53,465 nucleotides of DNA, taken from NCBI GenBank assembly GCA_046262315.1, contig JBHEMZ010000139.1, forward strand, positions 1 through 53,465. Reading direction: 5' to 3'. The notes below the pieces were generated by a model that was given only the letters and a program-made list of their open reading frames with translations, made no database searches and was not told the origin of the DNA. The translations under genes were made by a program, and so were the position numbers. Below are positions 24,374 to 33,195 of this stretch, piece after piece. Source of the DNA: JACVRM01 sp046262315 (lineage in GTDB: Bacteria; Actinomycetota; Thermoleophilia; Gaiellales; Gaiellaceae). Numbering within the stretch: position 1 is the stretch's first letter; every line of letters starts with the position of its first letter.

Positions 24374-25337
24374 ACAGGCCACGCTTCGCGCGGACGAGCT
24401 CTGTCAGCTTCGGCACGATCGCATGCAGGTCGCCGACGACGCTCAGATCCGAGTACTCGAAGATCGGGGCATTGGCATCCTTGTTAATGGCCACGATCAC
24501 ATTGGCGCTCTGCATGCCGACCTTGTGCTGGATCGCCCCGGAGATGCCGCAGGCGACATAGAGCTTGGGCGAGACCGTCTTGCCCGTCTGGCCCACCTGG
24601 GTCGCGTAGGGATACCAGCCGGCGTCCACCACCGCACGCGTAGCCGCGACGGCGCCGCCGAGGGCCTTCGCGAGCTCCTCGACGAGTGTGAACTTCTCCG
24701 GGTCGCCGAGCCCGCGACCGCCCGCGACGATGATGTCCGCATCCTCGATGGACGGGCCTGCGGACTCCTCGTGGGCCTGCTCGACCATCTCCGCGGCCAG
24801 CGAGAAGTCCTCGAGCTGCGGCTCGATCCGCTCCACCTGCGCCTCGCCGCCCGACGCGACGGCATCGAGGGCGCCCGCGCGGAAGAGCGCGAGGCGCGGC
24901 GTCGACGTCCAACCCACGTCACAGACGACCGAGTCGCCGAGCGCGGGCTGCTTGCCGACGAGCTGCCCGCCCTGCGCGACCAGGTCGGTGAGCTGCCAGT
25001 TCAAGCCCGCGTCGAGGCGCGCGGCGAGCGCGGCAGCGATGTCCCCGCCCAGGATCGACTGCGCGAAGAGGACGTTCTCGAATCCGCGCTCGCGGACGAG
25101 CTGCGCGAGTACGTCCACGCGCGGCTGCGGAAGCGGCGCCTCGAGGCGCGGGTCGTCGGCAACGAAGACCGTGCGGGCGCCGAACTCGCCGGCGGAGGAG
25201 GCGAGTGGCTCGACCCCGGAGCCGATCACGACGGCGGCGACGTCCGTGTCGCCGAGCTGCCCCGCCTTCGAGAGCACGCCCAGAGAGGGTTTCACCAGCT
25301 CGCCTTCGTGGTGTTCGAGGAAGACGAGCGTGCTCAC
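24372..25337 (-). CDS. etfA: Electron transfer flavoprotein alpha subunit
   Basis: This 321-residue subunit carries the FAD of ETF and passes electrons from acyl-CoA dehydrogenases to ETF-QO. The FAD-binding block VGQTGKTVSPKLYVACGISGAIQH and VAINKDANAPIFEYSDLSVVGDL are intact, as is ADIIVAGGRGLG. The GTG at 25337 opens VSTLVFLEHHEGELVKPS, the usual N-terminus. It lies 106 bp after etfB with two identical palindromes in the gap. Confidence 0.94.
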   Translation of the reverse strand: MSTLVFLEHHEGELVKPSLGVLSKAGQLGDTDVAAVVIGSGVEPLASSAGEFGARTVFVADDPRLEAPLPQPRVDVLAQLVRERGFENVLFAQSILGGDIAAALAARLDAGLNWQLTDLVAQGGQLVGKQPALGDSVVCDVGWTSTPRLALFRAGALDAVASGGEAQVERIEPQLEDFSLAAEMVEQAHEESAGPSIEDADIIVAGGRGLGDPEKFTLVEELAKALGGAVAATRAVVDAGWYPYATQVGQTGKTVSPKLYVACGISGAIQHKVGMQSANVIVAINKDANAPIFEYSDLSVVGDLHAIVPKLTELVRAKRGL

Positions 25338-25357
25338 CGGGCCGCCTCCCCAGCCCC

Positions 25358-25429
25358 GTAACAGACTGTTACTTGCTCCGTGTGCACCCCGGCGCCGCGG
25401 CTCTCGGACTTGTAACAGACTGTTACTTG
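25358..25429. promoter_or_regulatory. Two identical 15-bp palindromes between etfB and etfA (operator candidates)
   Basis: GTAACAGACTGTTAC is a perfect palindrome with a central base and occurs at 25358-25372 and 25412-25426; the match extends to 18 bp (TTG after each). Start-to-start spacing is 54 bp, about five helical turns. Both lie just upstream of etfA, inside the etfBA transcription unit. Paired operators for a dimeric regulator or a palindromic repeat family are both possible. Confidence 0.5.
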
Positions 25430-25443
25430 GGGCGGGAACCGGG

Positions 25444-26220
25444 TCACAGGAGGCGCTTTTCCTCGAGGAACTGGATGATCTGCTCGGCGGCGCTGCCGTC
25501 GTCTTCGATCTTGCGGCTGTCTCCGCGCGGCGGCGGATCGTTGAGGGCGAGCAGGCTCGTGCGCGATCCCTGCTCCCCGGCCTCGCCCACGTCGATGCCG
25601 AGGTCGCCGAGCGCCACCGTCTCCTGCGGCTTCTTCTTCGCTCCCATGATCCCCTTGAGCGACGGGTAGCGCGGCTCGTTGATCGCATCCGAGACGGCGA
25701 CCACCGCGGGCAGCGGCGCGCGGATTACGTCGTACCCGAACTCGGTCTGGCGGCGTCCCGTGAGAGCACCGTCCTCGACCGTCAGCTCGGCCACCTGCGA
25801 GATCATCGGCCGGCGCAGGCGCTCTGCGACCGCGGCCCAGAGCACGGCGCCTTCCGAGTCGGCCGCGTACTGGCCGAACAGGATGAGGTCCGGAGCCTCG
25901 CGCTCCAGCGCCGCCGCGAGAGCACGGCTCGTGGCCACTAGATCCGAGCCCGCGGCGGCGGCGTCCGTGATGAGCACTGACCGGTCGGCTCCCATCGCCA
26001 GCGCCTTGCGCAGGGCGTCGCCGGCCGGCGGGGGGCCCATCGAGACCAGCACGACCTCCGCGGCGCCACTCGTGTCCTTGAGGCGCAGGGCCTCCTCGAC
26101 GGCGTTCGCGTCGAAGGGATTCAGAGCGCCCTCCCCACGGCGATCGAGCCGCTTCGTCTGCGGGTCGATGCGCTTGTTCGGTGTGTCGGGCACCTGCTTG
26201 ACGCAGACGGCGATCTTCAT
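25444..26220 (-). CDS. etfB: Electron transfer flavoprotein beta subunit
   Basis: This 258-residue AMP-binding partner of EtfA starts MKIAVCVKQVPDTPNKRID and includes NPFDANAVEEALRLK. The recognition segment PAVVAVSDAINEPRYPSLKGIMGAKKKP includes the flexible loop that docks on acyl-CoA dehydrogenases. TAGAGT at 26230-26235, nine bases before the ATG, is a plausible -10. The order etfB-etfA-ETF-QO on the minus strand gives the whole electron path. Confidence 0.94.
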   Translation of the reverse strand: MKIAVCVKQVPDTPNKRIDPQTKRLDRRGEGALNPFDANAVEEALRLKDTSGAAEVVLVSMGPPPAGDALRKALAMGADRSVLITDAAAAGSDLVATSRALAAALEREAPDLILFGQYAADSEGAVLWAAVAERLRRPMISQVAELTVEDGALTGRRQTEFGYDVIRAPLPAVVAVSDAINEPRYPSLKGIMGAKKKPQETVALGDLGIDVGEAGEQGSRTSLLALNDPPPRGDSRKIEDDGSAAEQIIQFLEEKRLL

Positions 26221-26462
26221 GGCCGGAAGACTCTAGAGATTCTCGGCTGCGGCGAGAATCTCTAACTGGACGGCCGCGCGGGCGGGTACGAGCCGCAGCA
26301 GTCTCTTGGAGGGTGGCCCTCAAGAAAGCTGGCCGAGCAGCCGAGGAGGACGTACAGATCCCGTCGCGAACGCAGCCCGGAGGGACCGCCGACGCTCCTC
26401 CAGTTCGCGCAGCGCGCCAACCGCTGCGCTAGGGTGCGCCCTTCGCGCGCGACCCGGAGCCC
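26221..26462. other. Intergenic region with two hairpins between etfB and the M23 gene
   Basis: TAGAGATTCTCG (26234-26245) and CGAGAATCTCTA (26253-26264) form a perfect 12-bp stem with a 7-base loop over the etfB promoter region. GCGCAGCG/CGCTGCGC (26407-26429) forms an 8-bp stem. TAGGGT at 26430-26435 could be a -10 for the M23 gene. A short minus-strand stretch reads LRELEERRRSLRAAFATGS, perhaps the relic of a gene. I see no intact gene. Confidence 0.35.
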
Positions 26463-27335
26463 ATGCAGAGCCACCGGACGACAGCCCGAGGAGTCCTCCT
26501 CATCCTCGCCCTCGGCCTAGCAGCCGCGGCATCGGCTGCGCCTGCCGGAAAACCTCCGGCGCGCATTGTCTTCCCCGTCATCGGGCCCGCGGAGTACTTC
26601 GCCGGCGACTACGGCGCGCCCCGTCCGCAGGGACGGCACGAAGGCCAGGACATCATGTCCGTGCGCCGCGCGCTCGCCGTCGCGGCCGAGGCGGGTCGCG
26701 TTGACTTCGAGACCGGCAGCGGGCGGGCGGGGTGCATGCTGCGCCTCCACGGGGCGAGTGGTACCGACTACTCGTACATCCACCTGAACAACGACCTCTC
26801 GAGCGGCAACGACAACCGCGGACGCTGCGTGGCGGGCGTCGCATTCACCAAGGGACTGAAGAGCGGCCAGCCCGTGTCCGCCGGCGAGCCGGTGGGCTAC
26901 GTCGGCGATTCCGGCGACGCGGACGGCGGCCAGCCGCATCTGCACTTCGAGATCCATCCGGGCGGCGGCGGCGCGACGAACCCGTACTCGTACCTGCGGC
27001 GTGCGCAGCGGCTGCTCTTCTGGGCGCCGCGGGGCTCGACGTTCACGCTCGGCCTGACGGGCACCGTGGTCAAGTCGGACGGTGTGGATCTGAGCGTGAA
27101 AGTCGAGGTGCTCAACTCGTTCCCGAACGGTGTGCGAGGCGCCAAGATCGGCCGCACGCTGCGCCTCGACTCGAGCGCGGCTGTCGTCCAGTCGAAGCAC
27201 CCGAGTGCGAAAGCCTTCGAGGCTGCAGTGAAGGGCCAGCGCGTAACGGTGTTCACCGCGCCGGCGCCGGTGACGCTCGAGGCCCAGCTCGGCAAGGGCC
27301 TCCTCGCGGACCGCATCGTCGTCCTCGGCGGCTAG
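26463..27335 (+). CDS. Secreted M23-family peptidase (LytM-like)
   Basis: This 290-residue protein has a signal peptide (MQSHRTTARGVLLILALGLA). Its zinc endopeptidase domain is recognised by GRHEGQDIMSVRRA (HxxxD) and QPHLHFEIHPGG (HxH). Such enzymes cut peptidoglycan cross-links or act as scaffold-like LytM regulators; both zinc-ligand motifs are present, so activity is likely. The last ~120 residues (TVVKSDGVDLSVKVEVLNSF and on) form a C-terminal domain of unknown role. It faces the crotonase gene convergently. Confidence 0.85.
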   Translation: MQSHRTTARGVLLILALGLAAAASAAPAGKPPARIVFPVIGPAEYFAGDYGAPRPQGRHEGQDIMSVRRALAVAAEAGRVDFETGSGRAGCMLRLHGASGTDYSYIHLNNDLSSGNDNRGRCVAGVAFTKGLKSGQPVSAGEPVGYVGDSGDADGGQPHLHFEIHPGGGGATNPYSYLRRAQRLLFWAPRGSTFTLGLTGTVVKSDGVDLSVKVEVLNSFPNGVRGAKIGRTLRLDSSAAVVQSKHPSAKAFEAAVKGQRVTVFTAPAPVTLEAQLGKGLLADRIVVLGG

Positions 27336-27357
27336 GGACGGCGGAGCGCCGGAAGGC

Positions 27358-28128
27358 TTAGCGGCCGCGGAACGCGGGCTCGCGCTTCTCGATGAAGGCG
27401 GCCATGCCCTCCTTGGCGTCCTCGCTGCCAAAGAGGACGGCGAACAGGCTCGCCTCGTAGTCCATGTTGCCGCGCAGGTCGCCCTGGAGCGCGCGGTTGC
27501 ACGCCTCCTTGGCGTGGGCGATCGCCACCGGGCTCTTGGTCGCGATCAGCCGGGCCGTCTCCATCGTCCGCTCTAGCAGCTCGTCCGGTTCGTAGACGGC
27601 GTTCACGAGCCCGTGCCCGAGCGCCTCGGCGGCGTCGACCGTGCGTCCGGTCAAGATCAGCTCCTTGGCGAAGCCGAGCCCGGCAACGCGGGCAATGCGC
27701 TGCGTGCCACCCCAGCCCGGGATCAGCCCGAGGTTGATCTCCGGCTGGCCGAGCTTCGCCCTCTTGGACGCATAGCGGATGTCGCATGCGAGCGCGAGCT
27801 CGCAGCCGCCGCCGAGCGCGAACCCGTTGATCGCCGCAATGGTGGCCGCGCGCATGCCCTCCAGGTGCACTGCGCATCGATGCCCGAGCAGCGCGTACGC
27901 GTGCGCCTCGGGGACCGTGTGCTCGCTCATCTCCTTGATATCCGCGCCCGCGACGAAGGCCCGGTCGCCGGCGCCTGTGAGCACGACTACGCGGACCTCG
28001 CGGTCGTGCGCGAGCTCCCGCAGCCGCTCGGAAAGCTGTTCGAGAGTCTCGCCGTCGAGCGCGTTCAACGCCTCGGGACGCGAGACGGTCAGCGTGGCGA
28101 TCGCGCCCTCTCGCACGAGCTCGATCAC
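27358..28128 (-). CDS. Enoyl-CoA hydratase (crotonase family)
   Basis: This 256-residue crotonase adds water to enoyl-CoA in beta-oxidation. RAFVAGADIKEMSE forms the CoA-binding/oxyanion region, INGFALGGGCELALACDIRYAS the second, and LGQPEINLGLIPGWGGTQRI carries the two catalytic glutamate positions (E in QPEINLG). The GTG start at 28128 lies 7 bp after the stop of the B12-binding subunit gene, so they form one operon. C4 (crotonyl-CoA) use is likely from the mutase context but not proved. Confidence 0.9.
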   Translation of the reverse strand: MIELVREGAIATLTVSRPEALNALDGETLEQLSERLRELAHDREVRVVVLTGAGDRAFVAGADIKEMSEHTVPEAHAYALLGHRCAVHLEGMRAATIAAINGFALGGGCELALACDIRYASKRAKLGQPEINLGLIPGWGGTQRIARVAGLGFAKELILTGRTVDAAEALGHGLVNAVYEPDELLERTMETARLIATKSPVAIAHAKEACNRALQGDLRGNMDYEASLFAVLFGSEDAKEGMAAFIEKREPAFRGR

Positions 28129-28135
28129 GTGCAGG

Positions 28136-28531
28136 TCACGCTACCGCGCGCTCGCGGAGGAACTCGACGATGTCGCTCGTCGGCGCCCCAGGCGTGAAGA
28201 CCTCGGCGACGCCGAGGCCCCTCAGCTCGTCGGCGTCCTCCTGCGGGATCGTTCCGCCGACGACCACGAGTACGTCCTCGGCGCCGTTCGAGCGCAGCCC
28301 GTCGAGGATGCGAGGCACAAGCGTCATGTGCGCGCCGGACAGGATGGAGATGCCGACGGCGTCAGCGTCCTCCTGGATTGCCGTCTCGACGATCTGCTCG
28401 GGCGTCTGATGCAGGCCCGTGTAGATGACCTCCATGCCGGCATCGCGCAGCGCCCGCGCGATGATCTTCGCGCCGCGGTCGTGCCCGTCCAGCCCAGGCT
28501 TGGCGATGACGACGCGAATCTTCCCGGCCAC
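28136..28531 (-). CDS. B12-binding small subunit of an acyl-CoA mutase
   Basis: This 131-residue protein is only the cobalamin-binding Rossmann domain. The DxHxxG motif (GLDGHDRGAK) provides the lower-axial histidine, followed by SILSGAH and VVVGGTIP, the full B12 set. Stand-alone small subunits occur in isobutyryl-CoA mutase and related enzymes, whose large subunit would be the gene at 31402-33066. It starts at a GTG eight bases after TATACT (28540-28545). It is the first gene of the operon with crotonase. Confidence 0.88.
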   Translation of the reverse strand: MAGKIRVVIAKPGLDGHDRGAKIIARALRDAGMEVIYTGLHQTPEQIVETAIQEDADAVGISILSGAHMTLVPRILDGLRSNGAEDVLVVVGGTIPQEDADELRGLGVAEVFTPGAPTSDIVEFLRERAVA

Positions 28532-28539
28532 TTTCGGTG

Positions 28540-28545
28540 AGTATA
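28540..28545 (-). promoter_or_regulatory. -10 box of the mutase small subunit gene
   Basis: TATACT on the minus strand, eight bases before the GTG at 28531. It overlaps the ATG of the divergent MBL gene (28545), so the two genes share a 13-bp intergenic region and may interfere with one another. Confidence 0.45.
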
Positions 28546-29270
28546 TGAGGGTGCAGGTGACGGTCGTCGGATGCTCGCCGGCGTGGCCCAACCCGGGCGG
28601 CGTCCAATCCGGGTACCTCGTCGACGGCCGCCTGCTGCTCGATTGCGGGCCCGGCGTGCTCGCCCGGCTGCGCTCGCAGAACGGCACCTGGCCGGAAGTG
28701 GAAGCGATCGTGATCACCCATTTCCACCTCGACCATTGGGGTGACGTCGTGCCGTGGGTCTGGGGGCGCATGTTCGGTCTCGGCCGCGAGCTCGGCGCAC
28801 CGCAGCTCTGGCTGCCGCCGGATGGCCGCAAGGAGCTGGCGCTGTTCGGCGGCACGTTCGGCACGGACTGGATGTTCGAGCGCACGTTCGAGATCCGGGA
28901 GTACGCCGAGGATCAGCCCTTCCAAGTAGGGGAACTCGAGCTGCGCGCGATCCGCGTGCCCCACTACACGCTGCGGACCTTCGGCCTACGGGTCACGGAC
29001 GGGAAGCGGACGCTCGCATACTCGGGCGACTCGGGTCCGAGCGACCGGCTCGCCGAGCTCGCACGCGACGCCGACCTCTTCCTCTGCGAGGCCACGCTCG
29101 AACGAGGCGAGCTGGACGGCGAACCCCGTGGTCACCTATCCGCCGACGAGGCGGTGGCCGCGTTCCGCGCCTCGGGGGCGCGTCGGCTGCTGCTCACGCA
29201 CCGCCCGCGGGAGCTGCCGCTCGAGGACGGGCTCGAGCTCGCCTACGACGGGATGACCGTCGAGATCTAG
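28545..29270 (+). CDS. MBL-fold metallo-hydrolase
   Basis: This 241-residue beta-lactamase-fold hydrolase has the binuclear zinc motif HFHLDHWGD (HxHxDH), then VPHYTLRTFGLRV and AYSGDSGPSDRL, with a final LLLTHRP. The layout is like RNase Z/PhnP-type small phosphodiesterases, but the exosite of RNase Z is absent. The substrate is not deducible. The ATG at 28545 is only 13 bp from the divergent mutase subunit, and the stop is 5 bp from the convergent paralogue gene. Confidence 0.82.
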   Translation: MRVQVTVVGCSPAWPNPGGVQSGYLVDGRLLLDCGPGVLARLRSQNGTWPEVEAIVITHFHLDHWGDVVPWVWGRMFGLGRELGAPQLWLPPDGRKELALFGGTFGTDWMFERTFEIREYAEDQPFQVGELELRAIRVPHYTLRTFGLRVTDGKRTLAYSGDSGPSDRLAELARDADLFLCEATLERGELDGEPRGHLSADEAVAAFRASGARRLLLTHRPRELPLEDGLELAYDGMTVEI

Positions 29271-29275
29271 CCCCG

Positions 29276-30034
29276 CTAGAGATACGAGCGCCGCACGCGG
29301 CGGGCGACGTACCAGCCGCGCAGGGCGAACACGATCGGCACGAGGGCGGCCAGGCCGAGGAAGCCCAGGGGCACCAGCAGCCACATCGTGCCGAGCTCGG
29401 CCTTCCCGCCCTGCCCCGCGGCGGCGGCGCCCAGGTCGGGGAACGCCCCGTCGCCGGCCGCCTCGGCGGGCGACGGCGGTGACATGGTGGCAGACGCGGG
29501 CGCGAAGTAGTCCACGAGCCACCGGCGGTTCGTGCCCCTCCCGGAGGCCTTCAGGTCGAGGAAGAACGTTTGTGGCTGCATGTCTTTCCGCTTCGCCTCC
29601 GGGAACAGCAGGAAGATGAAGCCGAGCGCGTTGCGATACTGGTAGTCGAGACGGTAGGCCGCACCGCGTGGCTCCTTGGCGGGAAACGGGATCACAGAGT
29701 TGTCGCCCGTGGCCCAGGAGCGCCGCGTGTAGCCGCTCCGCATGCTGGGCGTGACGAGATCCCACGATGAGGCCACGTTCTTGCGCCGGACGGCGGTGTT
29801 GATGAAGCGGATCGCCGTGGCGTACGCAGCGCGCCGCTCGGCGGCCGTCGCCCGGACGGTCTTGGGAAGGGCCACCACCACGGCGGGATCGTCCTGGCGC
29901 GGCTTGATGTCCACGTGGTTGCCCGTGTTGCCCATCATCAGTGCGGCCACGACGATGGTGGCGGCCACAAGGCCGCCGCCGCCGAACCAGGCAATTCGCC
30001 GGCGCATCCGGGGAGACGAAAGCAGCCGCCTCAT
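29276..30034 (-). CDS. Membrane-anchored hypothetical protein, paralogue 3 of 3
   Basis: This ~252-residue protein has an N-terminal membrane anchor (WFGGGGLVAATIVVAALMMG) and a second membrane segment near the end (MWLLVPLGFLGLAALVPIVFALRG). The external part shares order and motifs with the two upstream genes: a FIN/FIRNAV-like helix, SSWDLVTPSMRSGYTRRSW, SVIPFPAKEP, then FFLDLKASGRGTNRRWLVDYFAP. It resembles an NTF2-like domain. The ATG at 30034 is chosen before the anchor. It is the most diverged of the three. Confidence 0.6.
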   Translation of the reverse strand: MRRLLSSPRMRRRIAWFGGGGLVAATIVVAALMMGNTGNHVDIKPRQDDPAVVVALPKTVRATAAERRAAYATAIRFINTAVRRKNVASSWDLVTPSMRSGYTRRSWATGDNSVIPFPAKEPRGAAYRLDYQYRNALGFIFLLFPEAKRKDMQPQTFFLDLKASGRGTNRRWLVDYFAPASATMSPPSPAEAAGDGAFPDLGAAAAGQGGKAELGTMWLLVPLGFLGLAALVPIVFALRGWYVARRVRRSYL

Positions 30035-30104
30035 TGGGCACTCAGAGTAGTCGAGCGAAAGGGGAGAGAAAACGCCGCGCACGGGTGCGCCGGACTAAAG
30101 AGCC

Positions 30105-30686
30105 CTAGAACGGCTCGCCGGTCGACCTGCGCAGGGCGACCGAGCGCGGGGCCCAGTAGTAGACGAGCCAGCGCTCGTTCGCGCCCTTGCCGACCTTCTT
30201 CAGGCCGATGAAGAAGATCTGCGGCTTCTTGACGTTCGCGCCCGGGCGGGGAGACAGCACGACCTCGAGCTCGGCGCGCTTCTCGTAGACCTCGTCCACA
30301 CGGAATGGCGGCGGTTGGCGCAGATCGGCCGGGTACGGGATCACGTAGCTCTCGCCGCGCAGCCACTGTTTGAAAGTGATGTCGCCGCGCAGCTCCGGAT
30401 GGATCAACTTCCAGCCGGCCCGCCGGTTTTGGCCCGCGACAGCGTTCTTGATGAATTGCGCAGCGGTCTTCTGGATCTCGGGCGCTGCGGACTTGACGCG
30501 CCTGCCCGCCTGGTCGCCGAGCAGCGCGGGACCCTCGAGCTGCGTCTCGGGCTCGCTCTTGTCGGCCGTGTTCCCGTAGAAGGCGAACAGGAAGGCCGAG
30601 ACGCCGACGACGAGCATGCCCCCGCCGACCCACGGCGCCCAGCGGTACAGGGTCCGCCGGGACCAGAACGTGCGGGGCGCGCTCAT
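30105..30686 (-). CDS. Membrane-anchored hypothetical protein, paralogue 2 of 3
   Basis: This 193-residue protein is very similar to its upstream neighbour: MSAPRTFWSRRTLYRWAPWV, a single membrane anchor, then AAQFIKNAVAGQNRRAGWKL and ELRGDITFKQWLRGESYVIP. It ends with IFFIGLKKVGKGANERWLVYY. Anchor plus external ~130-residue domain with a pattern like NTF2-like proteins. Function unknown. Confidence 0.65.
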   Translation of the reverse strand: MSAPRTFWSRRTLYRWAPWVGGGMLVVGVSAFLFAFYGNTADKSEPETQLEGPALLGDQAGRRVKSAAPEIQKTAAQFIKNAVAGQNRRAGWKLIHPELRGDITFKQWLRGESYVIPYPADLRQPPPFRVDEVYEKRAELEVVLSPRPGANVKKPQIFFIGLKKVGKGANERWLVYYWAPRSVALRRSTGEPF

Positions 30687-30789
30687 CCGATCTCTATAGA
30701 CGTGCGCATCCGTACTTAGGTTAGCCTGCCCGCTCGAACTCCGACCCCGCGCTCCGCGCCGGCCATGACAATTTTTTAGCGGTTACTCG

Positions 30790-31368
30790 CTACGGCGGAT
30801 CGGGCACCTGCACGGGGGCCGTCGAGCGCGCGTTCCAGTAGTAGACGAGCCAGCGCTCGTTCGCACCCTTGCCGACCTTCTTGAGCCCGATGAAAAAGAG
30901 CTGCGGCTTCTGCACCCTCGCGCCCGGGCGCGGTGAGAGCACGACCTCGAGCTCGGCCCGCTGCTCGTACGCCTCGTCGACCCGGAAGGGCGGCGCCTGC
31001 CGCAGGTCGGCGGGATAGGGGGACACATAGCTCTCGCCGCGCAGCCATTGCTCGAGCGTCGTGTCTCCGCGGAGCTCGGGATGGAGGAGCTTCCAGCCCG
31101 CGCGGCGGTCCTCCCCGGCGACGGCATTGCGGATGAAGCTCGCTGCGGCACGCTGAACGTCCGGGGAGGCGTTCTTCAGCCGCTTCCCCGAATCGTCGGA
31201 AACTGTGCCCGGCTCCGGCCGCGGAGTCGGCGACTGCGTCTCCTCCGCCGTGTTCCCGTAGAAGACGATCAGGAACGCGACCGCCCCCACGGCGAGCAGC
31301 CCTCCGCCGATGTACGGCGCCCAGCGTGAGAGCGTGTGCTTCGACCACACAGACCGCGGAGCGCTCAT
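30790..31368 (-). CDS. Membrane-anchored hypothetical protein, paralogue 1 of 3
   Basis: This 192-residue protein begins MSAPRSVWSKHTLSRWAPYI with one membrane segment (GGGLLAVGAVAFLIVFYGN). It is followed by AASFIRNAVAGEDRRAGWKL, ELRGDTTLEQWLRGESYVSP and LFFIGLKKVGKGANERWLVY. It shares most residues with 30105-30686, so the pair arose by recent tandem duplication. The start is 33 bp downstream of the mutase large-subunit stop; co-transcription is possible. No family recognised beyond an NTF2-like pattern. Confidence 0.65.
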   Translation of the reverse strand: MSAPRSVWSKHTLSRWAPYIGGGLLAVGAVAFLIVFYGNTAEETQSPTPRPEPGTVSDDSGKRLKNASPDVQRAAASFIRNAVAGEDRRAGWKLLHPELRGDTTLEQWLRGESYVSPYPADLRQAPPFRVDEAYEQRAELEVVLSPRPGARVQKPQLFFIGLKKVGKGANERWLVYYWNARSTAPVQVPDPP

Positions 31369-31401
31369 CCACTCCTTAAGACGACGGAGGCTGCGGAGGC
31401 G

Positions 31402-33066
<1,665 letters not shown>

Positions 33067-33073
33067 CCGCCGC

Positions 33074-33079
33074 ATTGTA
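33074..33079 (-). promoter_or_regulatory. -10 box of the mutase large subunit gene
   Basis: TACAAT on the minus strand, seven bases before the ATG at 33066. It overlaps an alternative in-frame ATG at 33075, which argues for the shorter start. Two small hairpins (near 33090-33105 and TCCCCC/GGGGGA near 33114-33130) lie in the same 129-bp divergent gap. Confidence 0.5.
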
Positions 33080-33195
33080 CGAGCCGCATCCCCCCGTGCC
33101 GGGGAAGGCCGCCTCCCCCATTCGGGGGGAACGCGTTCAAGGGACACCGGGAGTCGGCCGATGGGCGGACTACGCGCGCAGGTTGCGTGTTTGAC

